This document shows, one piece after another, positions 34,642 through 43,685 of a stretch of 64,000 bases of DNA. The position numbers were made by a program, and so were the translations under genes. Source of the DNA: DATLLN01 sp963720885 (GTDB lineage: Bacteria; Actinomycetota; Thermoleophilia; Gaiellales; JAICJC01); contig CAVRGW010000005.1 in NCBI GenBank assembly GCA_963720885.1, positions 620,001 to 684,000 on the forward strand, written 5' to 3'. A model generated the notes under the pieces. The model ran no database searches, was not told the origin of the DNA, and saw only the letters and a list, made by a program, of their open reading frames with translations. Within the stretch, counting starts at the first letter, position 1; each line of letters starts with the position of its first letter.

Positions 34642-34672
34642 GGGGCGGCGGCCGGGCACGGGCCGCCGCCCC
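34642..34672. terminator. bidirectional hairpin between DUF3237-B and the Flp pilin
   Basis: A perfect 12-bp stem (GGGGCGGCGGCC) with a 7-base loop, between two convergent genes. A weaker second hairpin (GGCCGG...CCGGCC, 34678-34697) abuts the pilin stop. No long T-run, but position and strength suit termination for both genes. Confidence 0.6.
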
Positions 34673-34697
34673 TCAAAGGCCGGCTCGCTGACCGGCC

Positions 34698-34931
34698 CTA
34701 CTTGCCGCCTCCGGAGGCGCGCTCCACAGCGGACTTGACCGCGTCGACCACGATGGCGCCGATGCCGTGGTCCTTGCCGCCGAGGAACGAGCCGACGGCC
34801 AGCAGCAGCACGCCGACGGCCATCGCCAGGCCGGCGTACTCGACGGTCGCCTGGCCGCGCTCCTCGCGGCGCATGCGGTTGATCCCGAAGGTGAGGCCGG
34901 CGACGGCGCCGGCGGCGAGACGGTGGATCAT
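34698..34931 (-). CDS. flp: Flp-type prepilin
   Basis: 77 residues. MIHRLAAGAVAGLTFGINRM, then REERG|QATVEYAG: glycine, four residues and Glu-Tyr, the Flp prepilin cleavage motif. A helix follows (LAMAVGVLLLAVGSFLGG) and a short C-terminal part (IGAIVVDAVKSAVERASGG). Processing after the glycine would leave about 50 residues, a normal Flp length. ATG 34931 has GGGAG about six bases upstream. It lies 17 kb from the Tad operon but could be its major pilin. No prepilin peptidase is in the window. Confidence 0.8.
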   Translation of the reverse strand: MIHRLAAGAVAGLTFGINRMRREERGQATVEYAGLAMAVGVLLLAVGSFLGGKDHGIGAIVVDAVKSAVERASGGGK

Positions 34932-35082
34932 GTGAGCTCCCAGGGTCGGGGATCGACGGAACGCACCAAGCCTGTCCCCTGGGCCAGAAACGAAACAAGA
35001 CGGGATCGGGCACGACGGCGTGCCGAACCGGTCACCATCGGCGCGACACCTTCCCAACCCTCCGGAAGTACGATCTGCGCCC

Positions 35083-36912
35083 GTGCCCTGGCGCGTCGAG
35101 AACGACATCACCGCCGCACTCGACGTCGCGCTGCTGCTGGCCGCGATGTGGGTGGTCGGGGCGGTCATCGCGCGGCGCTCTCCCCCCGGACAACGGCTGG
35201 CCGCCGGCCTGCTCGCGGTGCTCGGTCTGGCGTGGCTGGCGATGCTCCAGCCGCTGGCCGATGTCTCGGTAGTGAGCCACCCGCTGGTCGCCGGTCCGCT
35301 GCTGGCGGTCGCGCTCGGCGCCGCCGCCTGGTGGCGCAGGCGTGATCTCGCGCCGCGCGGCGTTGACCCGCTGCCGCTGGCAGTCGGCGTCGCCGCGGGC
35401 CTCCTCGCGGCCCTGCCCGAGGTGGTTCAGCCGGTGGCCAACTACGGCGGCGACATGCTGTGGCACGAGGGCTGGATCCGCCAGCTCGCCGATGGGCAGG
35501 CCGAGCCGACGGGCGTGTACTCGGGCGTCCCGAACGGCTATCCGTGGCTGTACCACGCGTTCGGCAGCTGGGTGTTCGAGCTGCTGCCGGGCGGGATGGG
35601 CGCCACCCTGCTGGTCGTCGAGCTGACGATGGTGCTGACCCTCGGGCTCGGCGTCTGGCTGCTCGCCCGCGAGCTGGGGATCGGCCGCGGAGGCAGCACG
35701 TGGAGCATGCTGCTGGCGCTGGCCGGCGGCGGCTTCGGCTGGCTGCAAACGCTGACGCCGGAGCCGGTGATCGGCGTCCACCCGGAGACGATCGACCGCT
35801 ATCACGGCGACTTCCTGCTGGCACCGGCATCGATCCCGTCGCTGTCGGCCGTGCCGCCGGCGCTGCCCCGCGACTGGGGGCTGGCGCTGATCCCGATGGC
35901 GCTCTGGCTGGTGGTCCGCGGCTCCCGGTCGGAGCACGCGCGCCTGCTGGCCATCGGCGGCGCAGTGGCCGGCCTGGCCGTGTTGTGCTCACCCCCCGCA
36001 GGGATCGTGGCCGCCGCGGTCGCTGTGACGCTCGGGCTCGTCCTGCGCAGCGCCCGCACCGCGATCGTCCCGCCGGCCGCGGCGCTGGCGGTCAGCCTCG
36101 TCTGGCTGGGCCCGCTCGCCTGGCACTACCACCAGTGGGGCGGCTTCGTCCGCACCAGCCTGGTCGAGCCGGCCGATCCGTCGCTCCTGCAGGCGGTCGT
36201 CGCTTTCGGCCTGACGCTGCCGCTCGGGCTGGGCGGCCTGTGGCTCGTCCGACGGGTGCTCGATCCGCTCGCCCGCGCCGCCCTCTGGTGCACCGTCGGC
36301 GTCCCCGCGGCGGTGTGGGCGCTCTCGGCGCTCGTCCCCGAGGACAACGGTCTCGGAGTGCCCGCGTTCTCGAGCGGCCTGCGTTATCTGCCGATGCTCG
36401 CCCTCGCCCTGACGTTGCCCGCCGGGCTGGCGGCCGCCGCCGTGACCGCGTCGCTGCGCGGCCGGGGGCGGCTGGCGCTGGCGGCCGGACTGGTGGTGGC
36501 CGCCACCGCGTCCACCGCCGCAGTCGCCGTCGCCCAGAGCCGTCACGACGAGAGTAGGCCGGACACGGCGCGCCTCGACTGCTCGCCCCACGTCACAATC
36601 GGGCCCGCCGACACCGTTGCCAACGTGGGCGTCCCCCATCCGGCGGAGCTCACGGTGTTCGGTGCGACGGGAGCACGCACCGTGTACTCCGAGGCACCCC
36701 GGATCCGCTTCCGCAACACGTTTACACGGGTGGCAAGCCAGGACGAGCGGCGCGCTCAGCTCGCAGCGATCGCCGGCGGCACCCCGCCCCCAGAGGGCAT
36801 CCGTTGGGTGCTCGCAGAGGCCTCGAAGCCGCTGGACAGCCCGTATCTCGAGCCCGTTGCCAGCTGCCGCACCTCGGGCGAGCAGCTGACGCTCTACCGG
36901 GCGGGCGGTTAG
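35083..36912 (+). CDS. large polytopic membrane protein, GT-C glycosyltransferase-like
   Basis: 609 residues with about 11-13 hydrophobic helices (ALDVALLLAAMWVVGAVIA, LLAVLGLAWLAMLQPLA, ALLWCTVGVPAAVWALSAL-like stretches) and a C-terminal soluble region of about 110 residues. A loop with acidic and aromatic residues after the early helices (NYGGDMLWHEGWIRQLADGQ, PNGYPWLYHAFGSWVFELLP) recalls the acceptor/metal loop of GT-C enzymes that use polyprenyl-linked sugars. That assignment is inference from topology. GTG 35083 lies eight bases after TACGAT. The gene ends 26 bp before acetolactate synthase. Confidence 0.6.
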   Translation: MPWRVENDITAALDVALLLAAMWVVGAVIARRSPPGQRLAAGLLAVLGLAWLAMLQPLADVSVVSHPLVAGPLLAVALGAAAWWRRRDLAPRGVDPLPLAVGVAAGLLAALPEVVQPVANYGGDMLWHEGWIRQLADGQAEPTGVYSGVPNGYPWLYHAFGSWVFELLPGGMGATLLVVELTMVLTLGLGVWLLARELGIGRGGSTWSMLLALAGGGFGWLQTLTPEPVIGVHPETIDRYHGDFLLAPASIPSLSAVPPALPRDWGLALIPMALWLVVRGSRSEHARLLAIGGAVAGLAVLCSPPAGIVAAAVAVTLGLVLRSARTAIVPPAAALAVSLVWLGPLAWHYHQWGGFVRTSLVEPADPSLLQAVVAFGLTLPLGLGGLWLVRRVLDPLARAALWCTVGVPAAVWALSALVPEDNGLGVPAFSSGLRYLPMLALALTLPAGLAAAAVTASLRGRGRLALAAGLVVAATASTAAVAVAQSRHDESRPDTARLDCSPHVTIGPADTVANVGVPHPAELTVFGATGARTVYSEAPRIRFRNTFTRVASQDERRAQLAAIAGGTPPPEGIRWVLAEASKPLDSPYLEPVASCRTSGEQLTLYRAGG

Positions 36913-36938
36913 GTGCCCATCGTTACACTGCAAGCACG

Positions 36939-38594
36939 ATGAAGAGCGCGGCACAAGTGTTCGTGGATTGCCTCGAGAACGAGGGCGTGCGCCACGTGTT
37001 CGGCATTCCCGGCGAGGAGACCCTCGACCTCAACGAGGCGATGGACCACTCCCGCCAGATCCAGTTCATCCCGGTCCGCCACGAGCAGGGAGCGGCGTTC
37101 ATGGCCGACGCCTACGGCCGGCTCACCGGCCACGCCGGCGTCTGTCTGGGCACGCTCGGGCCGGGCGCCACGAACCTCGTCACCGGCATGGCCGACGCCT
37201 TCCTCGACCGCGCCCCGATGGTCGCGCTGACCGGTCAGACCGAGCTCTCGGAGATGCACAAGGAGAGCCACCAGTACATCGACGTCGTGCGGATGATGAA
37301 GCCCGTGACGAAGTGGAACGCCCGAGTCCACGACGCGGAGATCATCCCCGAGGCGGTGCGGAAGGCGTTCGCCGTCGCCGAGCGCGAGAAGCCAGGCGCG
37401 ACGCACCTCGAGCTGCCCGCCGACGTCATGGAAGGCCCGCTGGACGCGCGCCCGGTGCCCCGCAAGCCCCCGGCCATGGTCGAACCGGTGGCCGGTGAGC
37501 TGCATCGCGCCGCCGAGCTCCTGCAGAAGGCCGAGCGCCCCGTCATCCTGGCGGGCAACGGCGTCGTCCGCCAGAACGCTTCGGCCGCCCTGCGCCGCTT
37601 CTGCCAGCAGACCGGGCTCAACGTGATCACCACGTTCATGGGCAAGGGCGTGATCGACGCCGACGACGAGTACGCGCTGTTCACCGCCGGCCTGCGTGCC
37701 CAGGACTATCCGAAGGGCTTCATGGGGAAGTCCGACCTGGTGATCTGCGTCGGCTACGACCTGGTCGAGTGGTCGCCGGAGGCCTGGAATCCGCGCTCCG
37801 ACCGGCGGATCATCTGCATCGACACCGTCGCCTCCGAGATCGACGCCCACTACGTGCCGGAGATCGAGCTGACCGGCGACATCTCGCACGTGCTCACGCA
37901 CCTGGGCAACCTGGTGTCGCACAAGCCGCCCGCGCAGGTCTCCACCCCCGACTACGGCCGCATGATCCGCGAGGCCCTGCAGTCGCACGCCGACGACAGC
38001 TTCCCGATCAAGCCGCAGCGCGCACTGCGCGACCTGCGCGAGCTGATGCGCGCCCAGGACGTGCTGATCTCCGATGTCGGCGCGCACAAGCTGTGGATCT
38101 CCCGGCTCTGGCCGGCGCACCTGCCGAACACCGTGCTGATCTCGAACGGCGCAGCCGCGATGGGCTTCGCCGTCCCCGCCGGGATCGCCGCGCGGATGGT
38201 GCTGCCGCGCGACCGGCACGTGGTCACCATCTCCGGCGACGGCGGCTTCCTGATGAACATGCAGGAACTGGAGACGGCGAAGCGGCTCGGCCTGCCGACC
38301 GTCAACATCATCTGGTCGGACGGCGCCTACGGCGTGATCGAAGTGCACCAGCGCCGCAAGTTCGATCACCTCGCCGGCACCAAGTTCACCAACCCGGACT
38401 TCGTCAAGCTCGCAGAGTCGTTCGGCTGCGCCGGCATGCGGGTCGGCTCGGCGGCCGATCTGGTGCCGACGCTGAAGGCCGCGTTCGAGCAGGACGTGCC
38501 GTCCGTGGTCGAGATTCCGATTGACTACCGCGAGAACGTGAAGTTCTCGATGAACCTGGCCGACCTGACGCGGGTCGAGGAGGGGGTTACCTGA
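36939..38594 (+). CDS. acetolactate synthase, catabolic AlsS-like, thiamine-diphosphate enzyme
   Basis: 551 residues. The N-terminal TPP domain has the catalytic glutamate in FIPVRHEQGAAFMADAYGRL. The FAD/central domain includes ILAGNGVVRQNASAALRRFC. The C-terminal TPP-binding motif is TISGDGGFLMNMQELETAKR followed by WSDGAYGVIE. The end PSVVEIPIDYRENVKFSMNL fits AlsS. It would condense two pyruvates to acetolactate; other TPP enzymes of the same fold are possible. TACACT lies nine bases before ATG 36939. No small regulatory subunit follows, which argues against the biosynthetic IlvB type. The aldehyde dehydrogenase gene begins one base after the stop. Confidence 0.8.
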   Translation: MKSAAQVFVDCLENEGVRHVFGIPGEETLDLNEAMDHSRQIQFIPVRHEQGAAFMADAYGRLTGHAGVCLGTLGPGATNLVTGMADAFLDRAPMVALTGQTELSEMHKESHQYIDVVRMMKPVTKWNARVHDAEIIPEAVRKAFAVAEREKPGATHLELPADVMEGPLDARPVPRKPPAMVEPVAGELHRAAELLQKAERPVILAGNGVVRQNASAALRRFCQQTGLNVITTFMGKGVIDADDEYALFTAGLRAQDYPKGFMGKSDLVICVGYDLVEWSPEAWNPRSDRRIICIDTVASEIDAHYVPEIELTGDISHVLTHLGNLVSHKPPAQVSTPDYGRMIREALQSHADDSFPIKPQRALRDLRELMRAQDVLISDVGAHKLWISRLWPAHLPNTVLISNGAAAMGFAVPAGIAARMVLPRDRHVVTISGDGGFLMNMQELETAKRLGLPTVNIIWSDGAYGVIEVHQRRKFDHLAGTKFTNPDFVKLAESFGCAGMRVGSAADLVPTLKAAFEQDVPSVVEIPIDYRENVKFSMNLADLTRVEEGVT

Positions 38595-38595
38595 G

Positions 38596-40029
38596 ATGGC
38601 GACAACGGAGACCGTGCACAAGCTCCTGATCGGCGGCGAGTGGTACGAGACCGGCGAGACGATCGACGTCACCTCGCCCTACGACGGCAGCGTCGTCGGC
38701 CGGGTCGCCTACGGCGGCGCGGACGACGCACGGCGCGCGATCGACGCTGCGGAGCAGGCAATGAAGACGCCGATCCCGGCGCACAAGCGGGCGGCCGTCC
38801 TGGACGGCGTTGCCGAGCTGCTGCGCGAGCGCCGCGACGAGTTCGCGCAGACGATCGCGGAGGAGGCCGGCAAGCCGCTGACCACCGCCGGCATGGAGGT
38901 CGACCGCGCCGTCCAGACCATGACCTTCTCGGCGCTGGAGGCGCGGCGGCTGACCGGTGAGACGGTGCCGATGGACGCCCACCCGGCGGGCGAAGGCCAC
39001 GCCGGCCTGATCCTGCGCGTGCCGATCGGCATCGTGGCCGCTATATCGCCGTTCAACTTCCCGCTGAACCTGGTCGCCCACAAGGTCGGCCCCGGGTTTG
39101 CCGCCGGCTGCGCGGTGGTGCTCAAGCCCGCAGGCGCGACGCCGCTGTCCGCGCTGCTGCTGGCCCAGGCGTTCGAGGACGCCGGTCAGCCCGCCGGCTG
39201 GCTGAACGTGATCGTCGGCAAGTCGCGCGACATCGGCGACGTGCTGACCGAGGACGAGCGCGTCCGGATGATCACCTTCACCGGCTCGTCCGAAGTCGGC
39301 TGGGGCATCCGCGCCCGGGCGAACAAGAAGAAGGTGTCGCTGGAGCTCGGCAACTCGACGCCGCTGATCGTGCTGGCCGACGCCGACCTGGACAAGGCGG
39401 CGGCGGCGATCGCGGCCCACGGCTACTCGTTCGCCGGCCAGAGCTGCATCTCGATCCAGCGCGTGTACGTCGAGGACTCGGTGCACGACGCACTGATGGA
39501 GAAGCTGACGCCGAAGGTCGAGGCGCTGAAGGTGGGCGACCCGCTCGACGCCGACACGCAGGTCGGCCCGGTGATCGACCACGAGAACCGCGACCGGATC
39601 ACGGAGTGGGTCAACGACGCGGTCGCCGGCGGCGCCAAGCTCGTCACGGGCGGCGAGGTTGACGACGCCGGGGTGCTCCACCCGGTCTTGCTGGACGATG
39701 TCTCGCTGGAGATGAAGGTCTCGTGCAACGAGGTGTTCGGGCCGGTGGTCACGGTCTCCCGCGTCTCCGGGCTCGAGCAGGCGGTCGAACTCGCCAACGG
39801 CACGAACTACGGGCTGCAGGCCGGCATCTACACGCAGGACATCACCAAGGCACTGAGCGCCGCCCGGACGCTGGACTTCGGCGGCGTCACGCTCAACGAG
39901 GCGCCGACCTATCGCGCCGACCAGATGCCCTACGGCGGCGTCAAGGACTCCGGCAACACCCGCGAGGGCCCGAAGTTCGCGGTGCAGGAGATGACCGAGC
40001 CGCGCATGGTCGTCATCAACCTGTCGTAG
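38596..40029 (+). CDS. aldehyde dehydrogenase paired with the acetolactate synthase
   Basis: 477 residues. ALDH motifs: IVAAISPFNFPLNLVAHKVG, MITFTGSSEVGWGIRARANK, the glutamate segment VSLELGNSTPLIVLADADLD, the catalytic cysteine in SFAGQSCISIQRVYVEDS and CNEVFGPVVTVSRV. It is closest in style to glyceraldehyde-3-phosphate/lactaldehyde-type dehydrogenases. One base separates it from the acetolactate synthase stop, so both are one transcript, and the products may act in the same small-aldehyde or pyruvate pathway. Its last 14 bp overlap the convergent TetR gene. Confidence 0.85.
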   Translation: MATTETVHKLLIGGEWYETGETIDVTSPYDGSVVGRVAYGGADDARRAIDAAEQAMKTPIPAHKRAAVLDGVAELLRERRDEFAQTIAEEAGKPLTTAGMEVDRAVQTMTFSALEARRLTGETVPMDAHPAGEGHAGLILRVPIGIVAAISPFNFPLNLVAHKVGPGFAAGCAVVLKPAGATPLSALLLAQAFEDAGQPAGWLNVIVGKSRDIGDVLTEDERVRMITFTGSSEVGWGIRARANKKKVSLELGNSTPLIVLADADLDKAAAAIAAHGYSFAGQSCISIQRVYVEDSVHDALMEKLTPKVEALKVGDPLDADTQVGPVIDHENRDRITEWVNDAVAGGAKLVTGGEVDDAGVLHPVLLDDVSLEMKVSCNEVFGPVVTVSRVSGLEQAVELANGTNYGLQAGIYTQDITKALSAARTLDFGGVTLNEAPTYRADQMPYGGVKDSGNTREGPKFAVQEMTEPRMVVINLS

Positions 40030-40585
40030 GGGCCGTCAGCACACCCAGCAGGTGGTCGGTGAACGCCTCCGCGGAGTCGGGTGCCGGCACCGCGTCGGCG
40101 TTCGTTCGCCGGACGACGACCAGGCCGAGGTAGAGCCCGTAGGCGTAGAGGGCCCGGCGCTCGGCGTCCTCGGCGTCGAAGCCGAGGCCGGCGAACGCGT
40201 CGCGGATGAAGCCGACGCGGCGGTTGGTCACGCGCCGTAGCGGCTCCGCGATCGCCGGCTGGTCGCGGGCGGCGATCAGAGCGGCATCCACGGCTCCCAG
40301 TTCAGGGTGGACGAAGATGATCGAGAACAGCCGGCGCAGCCGATCGCGCGGATCGTCCGCGTCGGCCAGCGACTCGATGATCGCCTCGGTCTCGGACTGC
40401 TCCCAGACCGCGACCGCGGCCTCGATCAGGTCGGCGCGGTCGGTGAAATGCCAGTAGAAGCTGCCCTTGGTGGCGCCCAGGGTCGGCGCCAGCGTCTCCA
40501 CCTTGACGGCCGAGACGCCGCCCGCCGCCATGGCCTCGAGCGCGGCGCGCGCCCAGTCCTCACGGTGAAGCGTCCGGTCGGCCAC
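40016..40585 (-). CDS. TetR-family transcriptional regulator
   Basis: 189 residues. The N-terminal helix-turn-helix reads DWARAALEAMAAGGVSAVKV, then ETLAPTLGATKGSFYWHFTD, the standard TetR recognition region. The C-terminal ligand domain (LFSIIFVHPELGAVDAALIA, ERRALYAYGLYLGLVVVRRT) resembles TetR_C regulators of AcrR type. GTG 40585 faces the divergent histidine kinase start at 40609 with only 23 bp between them, and that gap is filled by palindromic sequence. It therefore very probably represses itself and the kinase. Confidence 0.88.
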   Translation of the reverse strand: MADRTLHREDWARAALEAMAAGGVSAVKVETLAPTLGATKGSFYWHFTDRADLIEAAVAVWEQSETEAIIESLADADDPRDRLRRLFSIIFVHPELGAVDAALIAARDQPAIAEPLRRVTNRRVGFIRDAFAGLGFDAEDAERRALYAYGLYLGLVVVRRTNADAVPAPDSAEAFTDHLLGVLTAPTTG

Positions 40586-40588
40586 GAT

Positions 40589-40622
40589 CCGTACGCTACC
40601 GTACGGCGGTGACCATACGGTA
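40589..40622. promoter_or_regulatory. palindromic operator region between tetR and the MASE1 kinase
   Basis: CCGTACGCTACCGTACGG (40589-40606) is an inverted repeat with 7-bp arms and a 4-bp spacer. A second, overlapping inverted repeat TACCGTA...TACGGTA spans 40597-40622 and enters the kinase gene. TACCGT (+) and TAGCGT (-) can serve as -10 boxes six or seven bases before each GTG. A regulator bound here would block both leaderless promoters. Confidence 0.7.
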
Positions 40623-42174
40623 CCGCATGGCGGAGCTTGCCGCGGCGGCCACGGCGCTCGGCGCCGCCGGCGTGCTCGGCTTCGGCCTGCGCGCCGACGA
40701 CCCGCTCGCCTCACCGCTGACGCCCGCCGCCGGCGTCGCGATCGGCGTGCTCTGGGTGCGCGGGATTCGGCTCTGGCCGGCGGCTGCCGTGGGCGTCGGC
40801 CTGGCGGAGCTGGTGCTCGGATCGCCGACCTGGATCGCCGCGCTGGACGGAGTCGCCACGGCGGTCGAGGCGGCGGCGGGCGCCGCGCTGCTGGCCCTCG
40901 TCATCGACCGTACCCGCCCGTTCGGCCGCATCCGCGAGGTGCTGTGGTTCGTCGGCCTGGCCGTGATCGGAGCACCGCTACTGGGCGCGATCATCGCCAC
41001 GGCCGGACGGCGGCTTGCCGGAGATCCGGGCGTGATCGGGGACTGGTTGCTGGGTGACGGAGTGGGCATCCTGATCGCCGCCCCGCTGGTCATGGTCTGG
41101 AGCACACCTCTTCCCCACCGCAACCGGCGCACGCTGCTCGGGTACGCCGGGCTCGCCGCTGCGACAGCAACGCTGGCGGCGGTCGTCTTCGGTGACGATT
41201 CCGGTCGCGTTACCGAGCTCTACCTGCTGCTCCCGCTGGCCGTCGGCGCGGCGCTGCTCGGCCGCCGCCATGCCGCCGTCGCCGCCACGGCCGCAGTCAG
41301 CGCGATCGGCGTGGCCGCGACGTTCGCCGGCCGCGGCCCGGTGGCGACGGGTGACGTTCTCGAGAGCCTGGCGACACTCGACGGATTCCTGGCAACCTTC
41401 GCGCTGGCCGGCCTGGTGCTGTCGGCGGTCGAAACCGGCAGACGGCTCGCCGAAGCACGCAGCAGGCGCCTGCACGACCAGCTCAGTGCCGCGCAGCAGG
41501 CCGAGGCGATCGGCCAGCTGGCCGGCGGCGCTGCGCATGACTTCACCAACCTCCTGCTCGCGGTGCGGGGCTACGGGGAGCTGGCCCGTGACCGGATCCG
41601 GCGCGGTGATGCCGGCGCCGAGGAGCACCTCGACGAGCTGCTGCACGTCACCGACCGCGCCGCGGAGCTGACCCGTGGCCTGCTGGTGCTCGGACGGCCG
41701 ACACTCGAGCCGCCCTCCGTCGTCGACCTGACGGACGTCGTGCGCGACGCGACCCGCATCCTGCCGCCGCTGGTCGGCGACCGCGTCGCCATCCGCGCGA
41801 CCGTGCCGGACGAGCCGGTCGTCGTCGAGGCCCATCGCAGCCAGCTCGAGCGGGTCGTCATCAACCTCGCGGTCAACGGCGGCGACGCGATGCCCGACGG
41901 TGGGTCGCTGGAGATCGCCGTCGGCAGCACGATCGACTCGACCACCGGCGAGCCCGAGGCCGTGCTGACCGTGACGGACGCCGGCCTGGGTATGGATGCC
42001 GGCACCAGCGACCGGATCTTCGATCCCTACTTCACGACCAAGGGTGAGCGCGGCACCGGACTCGGCCTGGCCACCGTCCAGCGGATCGTCGGCCAGCTCG
42101 GCGGCCGGGTATCGGTGCGCTCGTACCCCGGCGAGGGCTCCTCGTTCTCGGTTCACCTACCCGAAGCGGCCTGA
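40609..42174 (+). CDS. MASE1-type membrane sensor histidine kinase
   Basis: 521 residues. Residues 1-280 contain about eight hydrophobic helices in the MASE1 pattern (LTPAAGVAIGVLWVRGIRLW, PAAAVGVGLAELVLGSPTWI, GDWLLGDGVGILIAAPLVMV). The kinase region follows, with the phosphoacceptor in QLAGGAAHDFTNLLLAVRGY (an NtrB/PAS-kinase style H-box), N box VVINLAVNGGDAMPDGG, G1 VTDAGLGMDAGTSDRIFDPY and G2 GTGLGLATVQRIVGQLGG. No response regulator is adjacent. GTG 40609 is the leaderless choice; ATG 40627 is possible. Probably controlled by the divergent TetR protein. Confidence 0.85.
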   Translation: MTIRYRMAELAAAATALGAAGVLGFGLRADDPLASPLTPAAGVAIGVLWVRGIRLWPAAAVGVGLAELVLGSPTWIAALDGVATAVEAAAGAALLALVIDRTRPFGRIREVLWFVGLAVIGAPLLGAIIATAGRRLAGDPGVIGDWLLGDGVGILIAAPLVMVWSTPLPHRNRRTLLGYAGLAAATATLAAVVFGDDSGRVTELYLLLPLAVGAALLGRRHAAVAATAAVSAIGVAATFAGRGPVATGDVLESLATLDGFLATFALAGLVLSAVETGRRLAEARSRRLHDQLSAAQQAEAIGQLAGGAAHDFTNLLLAVRGYGELARDRIRRGDAGAEEHLDELLHVTDRAAELTRGLLVLGRPTLEPPSVVDLTDVVRDATRILPPLVGDRVAIRATVPDEPVVVEAHRSQLERVVINLAVNGGDAMPDGGSLEIAVGSTIDSTTGEPEAVLTVTDAGLGMDAGTSDRIFDPYFTTKGERGTGLGLATVQRIVGQLGGRVSVRSYPGEGSSFSVHLPEAA

Positions 42175-42192
42175 CCGCGTTACGGTTCGGGC

Positions 42193-43332
42193 ATGCCCGA
42201 TTTTGTGTTCTACGGTGACACCGAGCGGTCGCCGGCGATGCGCCACGAGCTGCCGATCACGATCGGCGACGCGTTCCTGCTGGCGATCGTCGACGGCCGG
42301 CTGCACCTGAGCGTCAGCAGCATGGAGAGCGGCCGTGTGGCGGCCGCGATGCCTGACGCCGTGCAGCACGACTTCGTCGACCTGGGCTTCCTGGAGCTGC
42401 GAGAGCAGGGTCTCTCGATGCACGAGGCCGACCTCGAGCTGGCGTCGCGCGCGGCGGCGGCGATGGGGCTCCGCGAGGCGATCGCCGACCCGGACATGCC
42501 GGTCGCGATCGCCGACCGCCTGCGCGCCGACGGGCTCACGCTGCACCTCGACTACGAGGCGGTGGCCGGCAGGCGGCGCGCGAAGTCACCCGCGGAGCTT
42601 CAGGGAATCCGCCGCGCACAGACCGCGGCCGAGGCTGGCCTGGCCGCCGCGGCCGCCGTGCTCCGCGACGCCGAGCGCGACGGCGACCGGCTGATGGCCG
42701 GCGGCGAGCCGCTGACCGCCGAGGCGGTGCGCGCCGCGCTCCGCGACGCCTGCCGCGCCAACGGCGCACCCGCCCCTGCCGACGTGATCGTCGCCTCGGT
42801 CTGGCAGGGGTACGGCCACGAGCCGGGCTCCGGCCCGCTGCCCGCCGACCTGCCGATCGTGATCGACCTCTGGCCGCAGGACGACGAGTCCGGATGCAAC
42901 GCCGACATGACGCGCACGTTCGTCGTCGGCGAGATCTCCGACGAGGTGCGGGCGCTGGAGGATCTGGTGCGCACGGCGCTGGAGCGTGCGCGAGAGGCGG
43001 TGCGCCCGGGCATCACCGGCATCGAGCTGCACGGCCTGGCGTGCGACGTGTTCGAGGCGGCCGGGCACCGCACGCAACGCACCGGGCCGGGAGAGGACGA
43101 GGACGCCGGCTTCCAGTTCTCACTCGGGCACGGCGTCGGGCTGTCCGTCCACGAGGACCCGCCGCTCGGCCTGGCCGGGCGCAGCCCGCTGATCGCCGGC
43201 GACGTGATCGCGCTGGAGCCCGGCCTGTGGGTGCCAGGGCTGGGCGAGGTGCGGCTCGAGGATCTGCTGCTGGTCACCGAGGACGGCAGTGAGACGCTGA
43301 CCGACTACCCGTACGACCTCACGCCCTCGTGA
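42193..43332 (+). CDS. M24-family Xaa-Pro aminopeptidase-like metallopeptidase
   Basis: 379 residues. The N-terminal creatinase-like domain (about 1-135) precedes the pita-bread catalytic domain. All five metal ligands are present: Asp in PIVIDLWPQDDESGCN, Asp in ADMTRTFVVGE, His in FSLGHGVGLSVHED, Glu in IALEPGLWVPG and Glu in VRLEDLLLVTEDG. It should remove N-terminal residues next to proline or act on a related substrate. ATG 42193 lies six bases after TACGGT. The cupin gene overlaps its stop as GTGA, so the two are coupled. Confidence 0.85.
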   Translation: MPDFVFYGDTERSPAMRHELPITIGDAFLLAIVDGRLHLSVSSMESGRVAAAMPDAVQHDFVDLGFLELREQGLSMHEADLELASRAAAAMGLREAIADPDMPVAIADRLRADGLTLHLDYEAVAGRRRAKSPAELQGIRRAQTAAEAGLAAAAAVLRDAERDGDRLMAGGEPLTAEAVRAALRDACRANGAPAPADVIVASVWQGYGHEPGSGPLPADLPIVIDLWPQDDESGCNADMTRTFVVGEISDEVRALEDLVRTALERAREAVRPGITGIELHGLACDVFEAAGHRTQRTGPGEDEDAGFQFSLGHGVGLSVHEDPPLGLAGRSPLIAGDVIALEPGLWVPGLGEVRLEDLLLVTEDGSETLTDYPYDLTPS

Positions 43333-43685
43333 CGGAGCTGATCAGACACGACCTCGGCGAGCTCGCCTTCAGCCCAACCGCCGCCCTGTTCGAAGGCGGC
43401 CCGGCGGCCGGTGTCGGGATCTCGATCTTCGTCGTCCGCACACCGCCCGGCGGGGGCGTCGACCTGCACGTCCATCCGTACTCCGAAACGTTCGTGCTGA
43501 TCGAGGGCCGCGGCCGGTGGACGGCAGGGGATCAGGTCGCCGACCTGGGGCCCGACGAGATCCTCGTCGTGCCGCCGAACACGCCGCACGGCTTCCGCAA
43601 CACCGGCGAGACGCCCCTGCTGCTGTTCTCGGTGCACGAGTCCGGCACCCTGGAGCAGACGTTCCTGGGTGCCGAGCCAGCCTAG
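43329..43685 (+). CDS. small cupin-domain protein
   Basis: 118 residues forming one cupin barrel. Motif 1 is VDLHVHPYSETFVLIEGRGR, with two histidines and a glutamate as metal ligands; motif 2 is DEILVVPPNTPHGFRNTGE with the third histidine. Function unknown, perhaps a sugar- or amino-acid-related isomerase or a sensor. GTG 43329 overlaps the peptidase stop. Its TAG stop shares a CTAG with the convergent deacetylase stop. Confidence 0.8.
   Translation: MTELIRHDLGELAFSPTAALFEGGPAAGVGISIFVVRTPPGGGVDLHVHPYSETFVLIEGRGRWTAGDQVADLGPDEILVVPPNTPHGFRNTGETPLLLFSVHESGTLEQTFLGAEPA

Noticed and set aside
36909..38672. A 587-codon minus-strand frame opposite acetolactate synthase
   Set aside because: Antisense shadow: valine/arginine/histidine-rich composition with no domains, while the plus strand encodes an intact TPP enzyme.
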